Positions 1 through 9,064 of a stretch of DNA of 64,000 nucleotides are shown here, piece after piece. Each line of letters opens with the position of its first letter. Position 1 is the stretch's first letter. A model generated the notes under the pieces. The model was not told the DNA's origin. It saw only the letters and a list, made by a program, of their open reading frames with translations, and did no database searches. Position numbers and translations under genes: made by a program. Origin of the DNA: Hwanghaeella grinnelliae. Lineage in GTDB: Bacteria > Pseudomonadota > Alphaproteobacteria > UBA8366 > Aestuariispiraceae. Where the stretch lies: positions 434,001 through 498,000 of the forward strand of contig NZ_SADE01000001.1 in the NCBI RefSeq assembly GCF_004005845.1, written 5' to 3'.

Positions 1-296
1 CGGTGATTGTCGCCGCCAACAGCCCCCGGGTAGGCCATGTCTGTTGTGTTGCCCTTCCCGGTGTCCCCGCGGAAACGCAGGTCATGATGATGGATCTGGA
101 AGGCATTGCCGTCAGTGCGGGGGCAGCGTGCTCGTCCGGGAAGATCAAGACGAGCCATGTTTTGCGGGAGATGGGGCTGGGCGACGACATATCTGGTTCT
201 GCAATCCGGGTCAGTTTTGGCTGGAACAGCCGGGACGAGGATGTTGACGGTTTCCTGGAAGCCTTTCACCGCATGGCCGCCCGTATCGGCTCATAA
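1..296 (+). CDS. Cysteine desulfurase (IscS/NifS type), C-terminal part only
   Basis: Only the last 98 or so codons are in the window; the reading frame is open at the left edge, so the GTG at 3 is not a real start. The visible part carries the mobile catalytic-cysteine loop of class V aminotransferase-fold desulfurases (AGAACSSGK, then SHVLREMGL) and the family's C-terminal RVSFGW strand. These enzymes use PLP to take sulfur from cysteine as a persulfide for Fe-S cluster or tRNA thiolation. The next gene is a 2Fe-2S ferredoxin and a complete SUF operon lies 2.4 kb downstream, so a role in Fe-S assembly is likely. The PLP lysine and N-terminal half are outside the window, so the subclass cannot be fixed. 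Confidence 0.9.
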   Translation, partial: VIVAANSPRVGHVCCVALPGVPAETQVMMMDLEGIAVSAGAACSSGKIKTSHVLREMGLGDDISGSAIRVSFGWNSRDEDVDGFLEAFHRMAARIGS

Positions 297-393
297 TCGT
301 TAACGGTTTGGACGGATTTTTTCTTTACAGTCAGGGCCTCAAGGAACAAAAACCCAGCCCGAAAGCGTGTCTTGTGAAGTGTGGCGGTCAAAA

Positions 394-705
394 ATGGCGA
401 AAATTACTTTTGTAAACCGAGACGGCAGTGAAACAGTCGTGGACGCCCGCGACGGCCTGTCGGTCATGGAAGTCGCGATCGACAATGATGTCGATATTGA
501 GGCCGCCTGCGAAGGGTCTCTGGCTTGTGCGACCTGCCATATGGTTGTGGACTCTGATTGGTACGACAAACTGGATCCGCCGAGCGACGAAGAAGAAGAC
601 ATGCTCGATTTGGCCTTCGGATTGACCAGAACGTCCCGGCTTACCTGCCAAATCCGCGTCAGCGGCGCAATCGACGGTCTTCGGGTGAAACTGCCTGACG
701 AATAG
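394..705 (+). CDS. 2Fe-2S ferredoxin, adrenodoxin/ISC type
   Basis: This 103-residue protein matches the Fdx/adrenodoxin group. The four cluster ligands are Cys39, Cys45, Cys48 and Cys85, in the pattern C-x5-C-x2-C then a distal C. An acidic stretch (PPSDEEEDML, near residues 62-71) is the usual docking surface for a ferredoxin reductase or a P450/desulfurase partner. I chose the ATG at 394 because MAKITFVNRDG is the normal family beginning; an in-frame upstream start at 367 would add nine residues with no family match. Electrons from such ferredoxins serve Fe-S assembly, consistent with the desulfurase directly upstream (97 bp gap). Confidence 0.93.
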   Translation: MAKITFVNRDGSETVVDARDGLSVMEVAIDNDVDIEAACEGSLACATCHMVVDSDWYDKLDPPSDEEEDMLDLAFGLTRTSRLTCQIRVSGAIDGLRVKLPDE

Positions 706-907
706 GGGCCCCTCGCGCTGCAGGCGGGATTTTTCATGTCATTCCAACGCTTAGACCGATAACCCGGATCCTGGAAAATGACTCCAAGGTCAAAGGTGTC
801 ATTGTAAGCGATGCAAAAAGCCTGCTAGGCTTTGTCCCGTAGATCGTTTTCCGGTGGCGGGTCCCGCAAGTTTCCTACCTCCGGTCACGTCACGAAATGG
901 GTTTTGA

Positions 908-930
908 ACCCGGATCTCAAGGGTCCGGGT
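908..930. promoter_or_regulatory. Inverted repeat in the gdhA leader
   Basis: The 286-bp gap between the ferredoxin and gdhA holds no credible gene. Inside it is a perfect 7-bp inverted repeat, ACCCGGA at 908-914 and TCCGGGT at 924-930, with a 9-nt spacer, ending 61 bp before the gdhA ATG. There is no T-run after it, so it is more likely an operator or an mRNA leader hairpin than a terminator. I could not identify convincing -35/-10 boxes. Confidence 0.35.
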
Positions 931-991
931 ATTGTCGTCGTTACAATAACATACCGCCCAAACGGGCGTGCAGCTGGGGAAGGATACATCC

Positions 992-2350
992 ATGTCGGAA
1001 GTAGAGCAGAGACTTGAGAATTTTATGGACGGTCTCAAAAAACGGAATCCAGGGGAGCCTGAATTCCATCAGGCGGTTTTCGAGGTCGCCGCATCTTTGA
1101 TGCCGTATATCGTCGCGAATCCGACCTATGAAGATATGCAGATTCTGGAACGTATGACCGAGCCGGATCGTACGATTTCCTTCCGAGTCTGCTGGGAAGA
1201 CGATGAGGGCAATATCCGCGTTAACCGTGGTTTCCGTGTTCAGTTCAACAACGCGATCGGCCCTTATAAGGGCGGTTGCCGCTTCCACCCGACGGTGACG
1301 CAAAGCGTTTTGAAGTTCCTCGGCTTCGAACAGCAGTTCAAGAACTCGCTGACCGGTTTGCCGATGGGCGGCGGCAAGGGCGGCGCGAACTTCAACCCGA
1401 AGGGCAAGTCGGATCGGGAAGTGATGCGCTTCTGCCAGTCCTTCATGCACGAGCTTTTCCGTCACATCGGTCCGGATACGGATGTGCCGGCGGGGGATAT
1501 CGGGGTCGGTTCGCGCGAAATCGGCTATATGTTCGGTGCCTATAAGCAGCTGACCAACCGCTTCGAAGGCGTGTTGACCGGTAAGGGCCTGGAATTCGGC
1601 GGCTCGCTGATCCGGACCGAAGCCACCGGTTACGGCGCGGTTTATTTCCTGCAGAACATGCTGGATCAGAAAGGCGTCGACATGTCCGGCGCGAATGTCG
1701 TCCTGTCCGGTTCCGGGAACGTCGCGACGCATGCGGCTGAAAAGGTCAACCAGTTGGGCGGCAAGGTTCTGACAATGTCGGATTCGGCCGGTTTCATTCA
1801 CGACCCGGACGGGATCTCCGAGGAAAAGGTCAACTGGATCAAAAACCTCAAGAACGTCCGCCGCGGCCGGATCTCGGAGTATGCGGACCACTTCACCAAC
1901 GCGTCCTATCATGAAGGCAAGCGCCCGTGGAGCGTCTCCTGCGATTTCGCGCTGCCCTGCGCGACGCAAAACGAGATCGATATCTCGGATGCGAACGAGT
2001 TGATCAAGAACGGTGTCCGCGGGCTCGCGGAAGGCGCCAACATGCCGACCGAACTTGATGCCATGCACGCCTTCCAGGCCGCAGGTGTCCTGTTTGGCCC
2101 GGCGAAAGCTGCGAATGCGGGCGGTGTGGCTGTTTCCGGCTTGGAAATGAGCCAGAACTCAGCGCGCATTTCTTGGAAGGAAGGCGAGCTTCAGGACCTT
2201 CTGCAGAACATCATGAAGGGCATTCACGACAGCTGCCACAAATACGGCGAAGGCAAGGGCAAGGATGGCGATACCGATTATGTCGCTGGTGCGAATATTG
2301 CCGGTTTCGTGAAGGTCGCAGACGCCATGCTGGCATATGGCGTGATCTAA
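992..2350 (+). CDS. gdhA: NADP-type glutamate dehydrogenase, hexameric
   Basis: A 452-residue hexameric (small-subunit) glutamate dehydrogenase, which interconverts 2-oxoglutarate plus ammonia and glutamate. The family signature LPMGGGKGGANFNPKG (residues about 123-138, with the catalytic lysine) and the substrate loop GPYKGGCRFHP (90-100) are intact. The Rossmann strand SGSGNVA lies in the C-terminal half. The length is typical of the biosynthetic NADP form rather than the 110-kDa or 180-kDa classes, but cofactor choice is inferred. The ATG at 992 has GGGGAAGGA just upstream; the GTG at 968 would place that ribosome site inside the gene. It sits between Fe-S genes without an obvious functional link and is closed off by a terminator. 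Confidence 0.95.
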   Translation: MSEVEQRLENFMDGLKKRNPGEPEFHQAVFEVAASLMPYIVANPTYEDMQILERMTEPDRTISFRVCWEDDEGNIRVNRGFRVQFNNAIGPYKGGCRFHPTVTQSVLKFLGFEQQFKNSLTGLPMGGGKGGANFNPKGKSDREVMRFCQSFMHELFRHIGPDTDVPAGDIGVGSREIGYMFGAYKQLTNRFEGVLTGKGLEFGGSLIRTEATGYGAVYFLQNMLDQKGVDMSGANVVLSGSGNVATHAAEKVNQLGGKVLTMSDSAGFIHDPDGISEEKVNWIKNLKNVRRGRISEYADHFTNASYHEGKRPWSVSCDFALPCATQNEIDISDANELIKNGVRGLAEGANMPTELDAMHAFQAAGVLFGPAKAANAGGVAVSGLEMSQNSARISWKEGELQDLLQNIMKGIHDSCHKYGEGKGKDGDTDYVAGANIAGFVKVADAMLAYGVI

Positions 2351-2361
2351 GTTGGGATGAT

Positions 2362-2437
2362 CCAAGCCTCTCGGGGCTTGGGCCGATCCTTTGTTGATTG
2401 GATAACCGGGCCGAAGCGATGCTTCCGGCCCGGTTTT
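2362..2437 (+). terminator. Hairpins after gdhA, the second a likely rho-independent terminator
   Basis: Two stem-loops follow the gdhA stop. The first pairs CCAAGCC (2362-2368) with GGCTTGG (2375-2381) but has no T-run. The second pairs CCGGGCCGAAGC (2406-2417) with a right arm at 2421-2433 that differs by one bulged C, and runs into TTTT at 2434-2437. It separates gdhA from the Rrf2/suf promoter. The rest of the gap from 2438 to 2634 holds no gene that I can support. Confidence 0.7.
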
Positions 2438-2634
2438 CATGTCCGCGCGTGGCGCATGGCAATAGTCCTTGCCCCGGTGGCAGCGTGCAGATGGCCGGAG
2501 TGCCGAAAAGGCAGCACGTCTGGCGCCATGCTCTCGCAGGGTTCAAGGCCGAAAGTCGGTTTTGAACTCTTCCAGAACCGCTCCAAAATCACTTCTATAC
2601 GGTCGTTTTTCCGTCTCCGCGCTTGTCATGAGGC

Positions 2635-2685
2635 TAAATAGGACTAATATTGTCCTTAAGGATCGGACCAAATTGGTCCTATTTA
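2635..2685. promoter_or_regulatory. Paired palindromic operators ahead of the Rrf2-suf operon
   Basis: Two 15-bp dyads lie 24 bp apart. GGACTAATATTGTCC (2641-2655) is near-perfect, and GGACCAAATTGGTCC (2665-2679) is a perfect palindrome around one base. The pair is framed by TAAATAGGAC at 2635-2644 and its exact reverse complement GTCCTATTTA at 2676-2685, so the whole 51-bp block is symmetric. It ends 24 bp before the Rrf2 start codon. Palindromes of this size and position are what dimeric Rrf2 regulators such as IscR or SufR-like proteins bind, so autoregulation is the simplest reading (inference). Confidence 0.7.
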
Positions 2686-2709
2686 AATTCAAGCGCATTG
2701 GAAGTGACG

Positions 2710-3189
2710 ATGCTCAGATTGAGCCGGCTCACAGATTACGCGGTAGTGGTGCTCAGCCAGATGGCGGGGCGCTCAGGCGAGGTCATGACCGCGATCGATC
2801 TGGCGGAGGCGACGGCGCTTCCGCAACCGACTGTCGCGAAGGTGCTGAAATTGTTGGCGCGGAGCGAGGTGATCGAATCCCGGCGCGGCACTCAGGGTGG
2901 ATACGTCCTGGACCGATTGTCGTCCGAGGTGTCCGTGGCTGAGATCATTTCCGCGATTGATGGTCCGGTGGCGCTGACCGCTTGTGTGGACGAAGCGACA
3001 GGTGATTGCTCGGTTGAAACATGCTGCCCCATGCGTGGGCGCTGGGACCGGTTGAACACAGCGGTTCAGACAGCATTCGAATCCGTCAGTTTGGAAGAGA
3101 TACTGTCCGTGAACAGTGTCCCGAATTTTATCGATGTGCCGCCGGTGGCTGGGGTGAAGCCCGCTTCTGCGGTTGGTGAATTGGAGTAG
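2710..3189 (+). CDS. Rrf2-family Fe-S responsive regulator of the SUF operon
   Basis: A 159-residue winged-helix regulator. The N-terminus ([15 protein letters not shown]) and the recognition region with the R-G-x-x-G-G-Y wing (residues 59-65) are typical Rrf2. Four cysteines at 92, 100, 105 and 106 are placed like the cluster ligands of IscR-type proteins, so DNA binding probably depends on an Fe-S cluster. I took the ATG at 2710; the TTG at 2650 would start inside the operator block and adds residues without family match. It lies 5 bp before sufB and is almost certainly co-transcribed with it. It resembles the SUF-associated Rrf2 group of alpha- and gammaproteobacteria. The effector is inferred. 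Confidence 0.9.
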   Translation: MLRLSRLTDYAVVVLSQMAGRSGEVMTAIDLAEATALPQPTVAKVLKLLARSEVIESRRGTQGGYVLDRLSSEVSVAEIISAIDGPVALTACVDEATGDCSVETCCPMRGRWDRLNTAVQTAFESVSLEEILSVNSVPNFIDVPPVAGVKPASAVGELE

Positions 3190-3194
3190 GTCCC

Positions 3195-4670
3195 ATGGTA
3201 GCGACAAAGGAAACCGTCCAGCAGGTCCGCGATCTCGGTACCGAGAAGTACAAATATGGTTTCTCGACGGATATTGAAATGGATATCGCGCCGAAGGGCG
3301 TGAACGAAGATATCGTCCGGATGATCTCCGCCAAGAAGGAGGAGCCGGAATGGCTGTTGGAATGGCGTTTGAAGGCGTTCCGGGCTTGGCAGGAAATGCC
3401 CGAGCCGAAGTGGCAGAAAGTCGCCTTCCCGGAAATCGACTATCAGGAAGCCTATTACTACGCGGCGCCTAAAGGGTCGGACAACAAACCCAAAAGCCTG
3501 GACGAAGTCGACCCCAAGCTGCTGGAAATGTATGAGAAACTGGGCATTCCGCTGCGCGAACAGGAAGTGCTCGCAGGCGTTGAAGGCGCGCCGAAGGTCG
3601 CGGTCGACGCGGTGTTCGATAGTGTCTCCGTCGCGACGACTTTCAAGAAGGAATTGGAAAAGCACGGGGTTATCTTCTGTTCGATTTCAGAAGCGGTAAA
3701 AAACCATCCGGATCTTGTCCGCAAATATATCGGATCCGTGGTTCCCTATTCGGACAATAAGCATGCCTGCTTGAACAGCGCTGTCTTCACCGATGGCAGC
3801 TTCGTCTATATTCCCAAGGGCGTCCGCTGCCCGATGGAATTGTCGACCTATTTCCGGATCAATGCGGAAAACACCGGCCAGTTCGAACGCACATTGATCA
3901 TCGCCGATGATGATTCCTATGTAAGCTATCTGGAAGGGTGTACCGCCCCGCAGCGGGACGAAAACCAGCTTCATGCGGCGGTCGTGGAATTGATTGCGCT
4001 GGATAATGCGGAAATCAAGTATTCGACGGTCCAGAACTGGTATCCGGGCGACGAAAACGGCAAGGGCGGGATCTATAATTTCGTCACCAAGCGCGGTGCA
4101 TGTCGGGGGCGCAGTTCCAAGATTTCCTGGACGCAAGTGGAAACCGGTTCGGCCGTTACCTGGAAGTATCCAAGCTGCATCCTGCAGGGTGATAATTCGG
4201 TAGGCGAGTTTTATTCGGTTGCCATTACCAATAATGCGCAGCAGGCCGATACGGGTACGAAAATGATCCATATCGGGAAGAATACGACCTCTAAGATCAT
4301 CTCGAAGGGGATTTCCGCCGGGCGTGCCGACCAGACCTATCGCGGTTTGGTGCGCATTATGCCCAAGGCGGAAGGTGCACGGAACTTCACCCAGTGTGAC
4401 AGCCTGCTGATCGGGGATACCTGCGGCGCGCATACGGTGCCCTATATCGAAAGCCGGAATCCTAATGCGAAGGTTGAGCACGAGGCGACGACCTCGAAGA
4501 TCAGCGACGATCAACTGTTCTATTGCCTGTCACGGGGAATGAGCGCGGAAGACGCGGTCGGACTCATCGTGAACGGGTTCTGCAAGGAAGTTATGCAGAC
4601 CCTGCCCATGGAGTTCGCCGTAGAGGCACAGAAACTTATCGGTATCAGTTTGGAAGGCAGCGTCGGATAG
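3195..4670 (+). CDS. sufB: SufB, Fe-S cluster scaffold subunit
   Basis: A 491-residue SufB, the scaffold subunit of the cytoplasmic SufBC2D complex on which nascent Fe-S clusters are built. The N-terminal helical region is followed by the beta-helix core, including [17 protein letters not shown] and the C-terminal part with the conserved [10 protein letters not shown] stretch that contacts SufC. The length equals that of the usual long SufB. The ATG at 3195 follows the Rrf2 stop by 5 bp. It is the first structural gene of the sufBCDS-T-A operon. Confidence 0.97.
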   Translation: MVATKETVQQVRDLGTEKYKYGFSTDIEMDIAPKGVNEDIVRMISAKKEEPEWLLEWRLKAFRAWQEMPEPKWQKVAFPEIDYQEAYYYAAPKGSDNKPKSLDEVDPKLLEMYEKLGIPLREQEVLAGVEGAPKVAVDAVFDSVSVATTFKKELEKHGVIFCSISEAVKNHPDLVRKYIGSVVPYSDNKHACLNSAVFTDGSFVYIPKGVRCPMELSTYFRINAENTGQFERTLIIADDDSYVSYLEGCTAPQRDENQLHAAVVELIALDNAEIKYSTVQNWYPGDENGKGGIYNFVTKRGACRGRSSKISWTQVETGSAVTWKYPSCILQGDNSVGEFYSVAITNNAQQADTGTKMIHIGKNTTSKIISKGISAGRADQTYRGLVRIMPKAEGARNFTQCDSLLIGDTCGAHTVPYIESRNPNAKVEHEATTSKISDDQLFYCLSRGMSAEDAVGLIVNGFCKEVMQTLPMEFAVEAQKLIGISLEGSVG

Positions 4671-4671
4671 C

Positions 4672-4694
4672 GGTTTCGGGCGAAAGCCGAAACC
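4672..4694 (+). promoter_or_regulatory. Intercistronic hairpin between sufB and sufC
   Basis: Directly after the sufB stop codon, GGTTTCGG (4672-4679) pairs perfectly with CCGAAACC (4687-4694) around a 7-nt loop. No T-run follows, so it is not a standard terminator. It occupies the 71-bp sufB-sufC gap and may stabilise the sufB message or tune downstream expression (inference). Confidence 0.5.
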
Positions 4695-4741
4695 AACCCC
4701 GGGACGGGGGGAATATTCGATGCACCAAGGAGTAAGCGACG

Positions 4742-5497
4742 ATGGCCTTGTTGGAAATACGTGACCTGCATGCGGAAGTGGATGGGAAGGAAATCCTGAA
4801 AGGGATCAATCTGACCGTCGAACCGGGTGAGGTTCATGCGATCATGGGTCCGAATGGATCGGGCAAAAGCACTTTGTCCTATGTGCTGGCCGGCCGCGAT
4901 GGCTATGAGGTCACGGGCGGTGAAGTGATCTATGACGGCAAGAACCTGCTGGACCTGGCACCGGAAGAACGCGCCTGCGAAGGCGTCTTCCTGGCCTTTC
5001 AATACCCGGTGGAGATCCCGGGTGTGGCAGGAACGACCTTCCTGCGGCATTCGGTGAACGCCAAGCGAAAGTACCAGGGTGAAGCCGAATTCGATGCGAT
5101 GGAGTTCGTGAAGTTCGTTCGCGGCAAGGCCAAGGATCTGAACATGCCGGACGACATGCTGAAGCGCGCGGTGAATGTCGGCTTTTCAGGCGGTGAGAAA
5201 AAGCGGAACGAGACCCTGCAGATGGCCGTTCTGGAACCGAAGCTCGCCATTCTGGACGAAACGGATAGTGGCCTGGATATCGATGCGCTGAAACTTGTCG
5301 CCGATGGTGTAAATGCGTTGCGCGCGCCGGAACGCGCGATGTTGGTCATTACCCATTACCAGCGTCTGTTGGACTATGTGGTGCCCGACAAGGTGCATGT
5401 TCTGGCCAATGGCCGGATTATCAAATCCGGGGACAAGTCCCTTGCCCTGGAACTTGAGGAACACGGCTACGCCCATATCCTGGAAGCGGCGGCCTAA
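4742..5497 (+). CDS. sufC: SufC, ATPase of the SUF scaffold
   Basis: A 251-residue ABC-type ATPase that drives conformational change of the SufBC2D scaffold; it is soluble, not a transporter. Walker A GPNGSGKST is at residues 36-44, the signature FSGGE at 148-152, and Walker B runs into LDETDSGLD near 171-179, the SufC-specific form. An AAGGAG ribosome site precedes the ATG. It is separated from sufD by 3 bp. Confidence 0.97.
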   Translation: MALLEIRDLHAEVDGKEILKGINLTVEPGEVHAIMGPNGSGKSTLSYVLAGRDGYEVTGGEVIYDGKNLLDLAPEERACEGVFLAFQYPVEIPGVAGTTFLRHSVNAKRKYQGEAEFDAMEFVKFVRGKAKDLNMPDDMLKRAVNVGFSGGEKKRNETLQMAVLEPKLAILDETDSGLDIDALKLVADGVNALRAPERAMLVITHYQRLLDYVVPDKVHVLANGRIIKSGDKSLALELEEHGYAHILEAAA

Positions 5498-5500
5498 ACC

Positions 5501-6841
5501 ATGAGCGGAAATGTACAAGAACAGACGCTGGAGCCGGTACTCGAGCGGTTGCTCGACGCGGCCCCTGGCGGTCGTCCGGCGGATGAAGGCGCTCGCGGAC
5601 CATTGGCGGCGCTGCGGGCCGAAGGCAGGCGTGCTATTGCCGCAGCGGGTTTGCCGACACAAAAATCAGAGCCCTGGAAATACACCAGCCTGAACGCATT
5701 GCGGAAGGTCGAATGGAGTGGTCCCGCCGGTGACGGCGCCGATTTCGATACGGTTAAATCCGCGCTGCCGGTTTTGGATGCGTATACGGTCGTCCTTCTG
5801 AACGGGCGGTTCGATTCGGTCTTGTCGGATTTGAACGGCCTGCCGAAGGGCGTTCGCGTCCTGCCGCTTCCCGAAGCGATGTCCGACTCGGCCGTAACCG
5901 ATACATTGGCATCTCTCATCCCGCTCGACATGGCGCCGATGGCTGCGTTGAATACGGCACATTTGGATGACGGGGTTCTGGTGCGAATTGACGCCGGCAA
6001 GGCGCTGGACAAGCCGCTGCACATCGTTTCCGTCGGCTATGCCGGGAGTGCGCCGGCCGCGTATCACCCGCGGTTCCTGATACAGTTGGATGAAAATGCC
6101 GAAGCGACGGTTATCGAATCCCATATTGGGCTGAAGGGCGCGCCGACCTTTTCAAACACCGTTACGGAAGTTGTCTTGGCACCGTCCGCGCGCTTGGGGC
6201 ACTACAAGCTTCAAGATCAGGCAGTGGACGGGTTCGACTTGTCGACGACGGCGATCCGCTGTTCGGATAAGTCCGTCTATGACGGATTCACGCTTAGCCT
6301 GGGTCTGGGGACGGTCCGCAACGATGTGCGGATGACGCTGGACGGGGAACACGTGGAAGGCCGGTTGAACGGGGCTTACCTGGGACATGGCGGGTCCCAT
6401 GTCGACAACACGACCTTTATCGACCACGCCAAGCCGAACAGCACCAGCCGGGAGGTCTTCAAGGGTGTCCTGGCGGATGAGTCCCGCGGCGTTTTCCAGG
6501 GAAAGATCCTGGTCAGGCCGGATGCGCAGAACACGGACGGACATCAGCTGAACAAGTCCTTGCTGCTTTCAGACAAGGCTGAAGCGGATTCAAAGCCCGA
6601 ACTGGAAATCTATGCAGATGATGTTCGGTGCAGCCATGGCGCGACGATCGGGGCCTTGGATGATGAACAGCTGTTTTATTTGCGGGCCCGTGGGATCGAC
6701 GCGGTGACCGCGCGCGCGATACTGGTTCAAGCCTTCCTGATGGAAGCGTTGGATGAGATTCAGAAGGCGTCCGTCAGAGACGCCCTGCACGAACATCTGG
6801 CTGCACGATTGCAGCCGTTGTTCAAAGGAGGACTGGTATGA
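5501..6841 (+). CDS. sufD: SufD, scaffold partner of SufB and SufC
   Basis: A 446-residue SufD, paralogous to SufB. The N-terminal part contains the KSEPWKYTSLNAL segment typical of SufD, the middle is a beta-helix, and the C-terminus carries CSHGATIGALDDEQLFYLRARGI, shortened here in the real protein context, which contacts SufC. SufD is needed for iron entry to the scaffold. The stop codon overlaps the sufS start by 4 bp (ATGA), so the two are translationally coupled. Confidence 0.95.
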   Translation: MSGNVQEQTLEPVLERLLDAAPGGRPADEGARGPLAALRAEGRRAIAAAGLPTQKSEPWKYTSLNALRKVEWSGPAGDGADFDTVKSALPVLDAYTVVLLNGRFDSVLSDLNGLPKGVRVLPLPEAMSDSAVTDTLASLIPLDMAPMAALNTAHLDDGVLVRIDAGKALDKPLHIVSVGYAGSAPAAYHPRFLIQLDENAEATVIESHIGLKGAPTFSNTVTEVVLAPSARLGHYKLQDQAVDGFDLSTTAIRCSDKSVYDGFTLSLGLGTVRNDVRMTLDGEHVEGRLNGAYLGHGGSHVDNTTFIDHAKPNSTSREVFKGVLADESRGVFQGKILVRPDAQNTDGHQLNKSLLLSDKAEADSKPELEIYADDVRCSHGATIGALDDEQLFYLRARGIDAVTARAILVQAFLMEALDEIQKASVRDALHEHLAARLQPLFKGGLV

Positions 6842-8085
6842 GTGCGGCAGCAGGCGCGGTAAATCCGGTTTACGATGTAGAGGCCGTGCGCGCGGACTTC
6901 CCGATCCTGTCGACGGAAGTTCACGGCAAGCCCTTGTGCTTCCTGGATAGCGGCGCATCCGCCCAGAAGCCCAAGCAGGTCATCGATCTGATGCGCTGGC
7001 ACTACGAGAATGAATACGCCAACGTCCATCGCGGCGCCTATGCCTACAGTGAGAATATCACCGGGGCTTATGAGGCTGCGCGGGAAAAGGTGCGTGCCTT
7101 CCTGAACGCACCCTCGGAACGGAATATCGTCTTCTGCAGCAATACGACAGCTGCGATCAATCTGGTCGCCTATAGTTTCGGGCGTGGCTGCATGAAGGAA
7201 GGGGATGAGGTCATCATCTCCGACATGGAACATCACTCCAACATCGTTCCCTGGCAGTTGCTGCGGGACATGATGGGAATCGTCCTGAAAGTCGCGCCGA
7301 TCACCGATGACGGTGAATTGCGGATGGATGCGTTTCGCGACCTGCTGACCGACCGAACGAAACTGGTCGCTATCACGCATGTTTCGAATGTGCTGGGCAG
7401 CGTCACACCGGCGAAGCAGATTGTCGATGCCGCCCACCAGGCGGGCGCGAAAGTGTTGTTCGACGGCAGTCAAGCCGTGATGCACATGCCGATCGATGTG
7501 CAGGATCTGGATTGCGACTTCTACGCCTTCACCGGCCACAAGCTATACGGACCGTCAGGGATCGGCGTACTCTATGGCAAGGAAGATGTCCTGGACGCGA
7601 TGCCTCCCTTTTTCGGGGGTGGGGACATGATTTCCACGGTTGCCTATGAAGGATCGACCTGGGCGGAACTGCCCGCGAAATTCGAAGCTGGAACACCGCC
7701 GATCGTTCAGGCGATCGGGCTTGGTGCTGCGATCGACTATGTGACGGGCGTCGGGCTGGACGGGATCGCCATGCATGAGGCGGATCTGCTGCAATACGCA
7801 ACCCAACGGCTGTCTGCCATCGACGGCTTGCGCATCTACGGGACCGCCGGTCACAAGGCGGCGGTGATTTCCTTCACCATGGGCGATGCGCATCCACACG
7901 ATATTGCGACGATCGTCGACCGGGAAGGTGTTTGCGTGCGCGCAGGGCACCATTGCGCGGAACCGCTGATGCACCGGTTCGGTGTAACGGGAACGACACG
8001 GGCCAGTTTCGGCATGTACAACACGCGCGCTGAGGTCGACACCCTTGCCAATGCGCTTGAGAAAGTGAAACGGATTTTTGGCTAG
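6838..8085 (+). CDS. sufS: SufS, group II cysteine desulfurase
   Basis: A 415-residue class V aminotransferase-fold enzyme that supplies persulfide sulfur to the SUF scaffold. The PLP lysine is Lys235 in TGHKLYGPSG, and the catalytic cysteine is Cys373 in RAGHHCAEPLM, the short ordered loop of group II (SufS/CsdA) enzymes. This distinguishes it from the IscS-like fragment at the left edge, which has a longer SSGK loop. No SufE or SufU partner gene is visible in the window. Confidence 0.96.
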   Translation: MSAAAGAVNPVYDVEAVRADFPILSTEVHGKPLCFLDSGASAQKPKQVIDLMRWHYENEYANVHRGAYAYSENITGAYEAAREKVRAFLNAPSERNIVFCSNTTAAINLVAYSFGRGCMKEGDEVIISDMEHHSNIVPWQLLRDMMGIVLKVAPITDDGELRMDAFRDLLTDRTKLVAITHVSNVLGSVTPAKQIVDAAHQAGAKVLFDGSQAVMHMPIDVQDLDCDFYAFTGHKLYGPSGIGVLYGKEDVLDAMPPFFGGGDMISTVAYEGSTWAELPAKFEAGTPPIVQAIGLGAAIDYVTGVGLDGIAMHEADLLQYATQRLSAIDGLRIYGTAGHKAAVISFTMGDAHPHDIATIVDREGVCVRAGHHCAEPLMHRFGVTGTTRASFGMYNTRAEVDTLANALEKVKRIFG

Positions 8086-8121
8086 GGATAGCCGAACCGA
8101 TATCGAACGGGAATAGTAGCG

Positions 8122-8529
8122 ATGTTAAGTCCATACCCAGGATACGACTTGTTCGGCGATGGCGGGCAAGCCGCCGAGGAAGGGACGCAGGCGCGCGCCG
8201 GCTACCCCTTGCCCGAAGGCACGCAAAAAGCCAAACCGGAAGAATTGGAAGCCGCGTTGCGCACCGTGCACGACCCGGAAATTCCGGTAAACATCTACGA
8301 TCTTGGCCTGATTTACGAATGTACGATGCAGGACAATGGGGATGTTGATGTTACTATGACCCTGACCGCGCCGGCCTGCCCGGTGGCCGGTGAGATGCCG
8401 GGCCAAGTCGCTCAGGCGTTGGCCGGGGTTGAAGGGGTCGGTGAGGTCGTGGTGACACTGACGTGGACACCGCCGTGGACGCCCGACCAGATGTCCGACG
8501 ACGCGAAGATGGCCTTGGACTTTTTCTAA
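8122..8529 (+). CDS. sufT: SufT, DUF59/MIP18-type Fe-S assembly protein
   Basis: A 135-residue protein with a MIP18/DUF59 domain. The domain starts at DPEIPVNIYDLGLIY (51-65) and holds the conserved TAPACPVAGEMP segment with Cys86. The first 35 residues are a poorly conserved extension, also seen in other alphaproteobacterial members. SufT proteins assist maturation of Fe-S enzymes. Its position between sufS and sufA supports the assignment. It begins 36 bp after sufS. Confidence 0.9.
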   Translation: MLSPYPGYDLFGDGGQAAEEGTQARAGYPLPEGTQKAKPEELEAALRTVHDPEIPVNIYDLGLIYECTMQDNGDVDVTMTLTAPACPVAGEMPGQVAQALAGVEGVGEVVVTLTWTPPWTPDQMSDDAKMALDFF

Positions 8530-8620
8530 CGGGAATTCTTTTGGCTGATTCCCATGGCCCCTGGTTGTCGAACGCTTGAGCAGACACAATTTATCGGTTT
8601 GAGCATGATGGAGAGTAAAA

Positions 8621-8968
8621 ATGTTCGGTGATGGTACCCCAATCGTGACCTTGACTGACGCTGCCGCGCAGCGCGTTCAGGCATTGGTGGAAAAGGGAGG
8701 CGAGGACGTCCTGGGCCTTCGCGTCGCCGTGGCGAACAAGGGGTGTTCCGGCCTCTCCTACGTGGTCGAATACGCCAAGGACAAGAAGCAGTTCGAAGAG
8801 GTTGTGGAAGACAAGGGCGTGAAGGTTTTCATCGACCCTGCTGCGGTCATGTTCCTGATCGGCGCGGAAATGGACTACGAGGAAAGCAAATTCGCGTCCG
8901 GCTTCACCTTCGCCAATCCGAACGAGACGGCCCGATGCGGCTGTGGTGAAAGCTTCAGCGTTTCCTGA
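8621..8968 (+). CDS. sufA: SufA/IscA-type A-type carrier
   Basis: A 115-residue HesB/IscA-fold protein. The three ligand cysteines are Cys42 (GCSGLSY) and Cys106 and Cys108 (CGCGESF near the C-terminus), the hallmark of A-type carriers that receive clusters from the scaffold and pass them to targets. A GGAGAG ribosome site precedes the ATG. It is the last SUF gene and follows sufT by 91 bp. SufA and ErpA cannot be told apart from sequence alone, but operon position favours SufA. Confidence 0.92.
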   Translation: MFGDGTPIVTLTDAAAQRVQALVEKGGEDVLGLRVAVANKGCSGLSYVVEYAKDKKQFEEVVEDKGVKVFIDPAAVMFLIGAEMDYEESKFASGFTFANPNETARCGCGESFSVS

Positions 8969-9064
8969 CGGTACCGGCCAGCGCTGGTATTTCCGACTAT
9001 TTTTCTCCTACAATGTAGTGGCCATCGGATCGAAACTCCGGCAAGTGCGTGGGAGTCTTGAGAA

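Noticed and set aside
706-780. Possible terminator after the ferredoxin gene (GGATTTTTC following GC-rich sequence)
   Set aside because: The best stem I could draw was short and mismatched, so it was not listed.
941-2068. Long open frame on the minus strand opposite glutamate dehydrogenase
   Set aside because: It is an antisense shadow produced by high GC in third codon positions; the plus-strand gene has full family motifs and the antisense protein has none.
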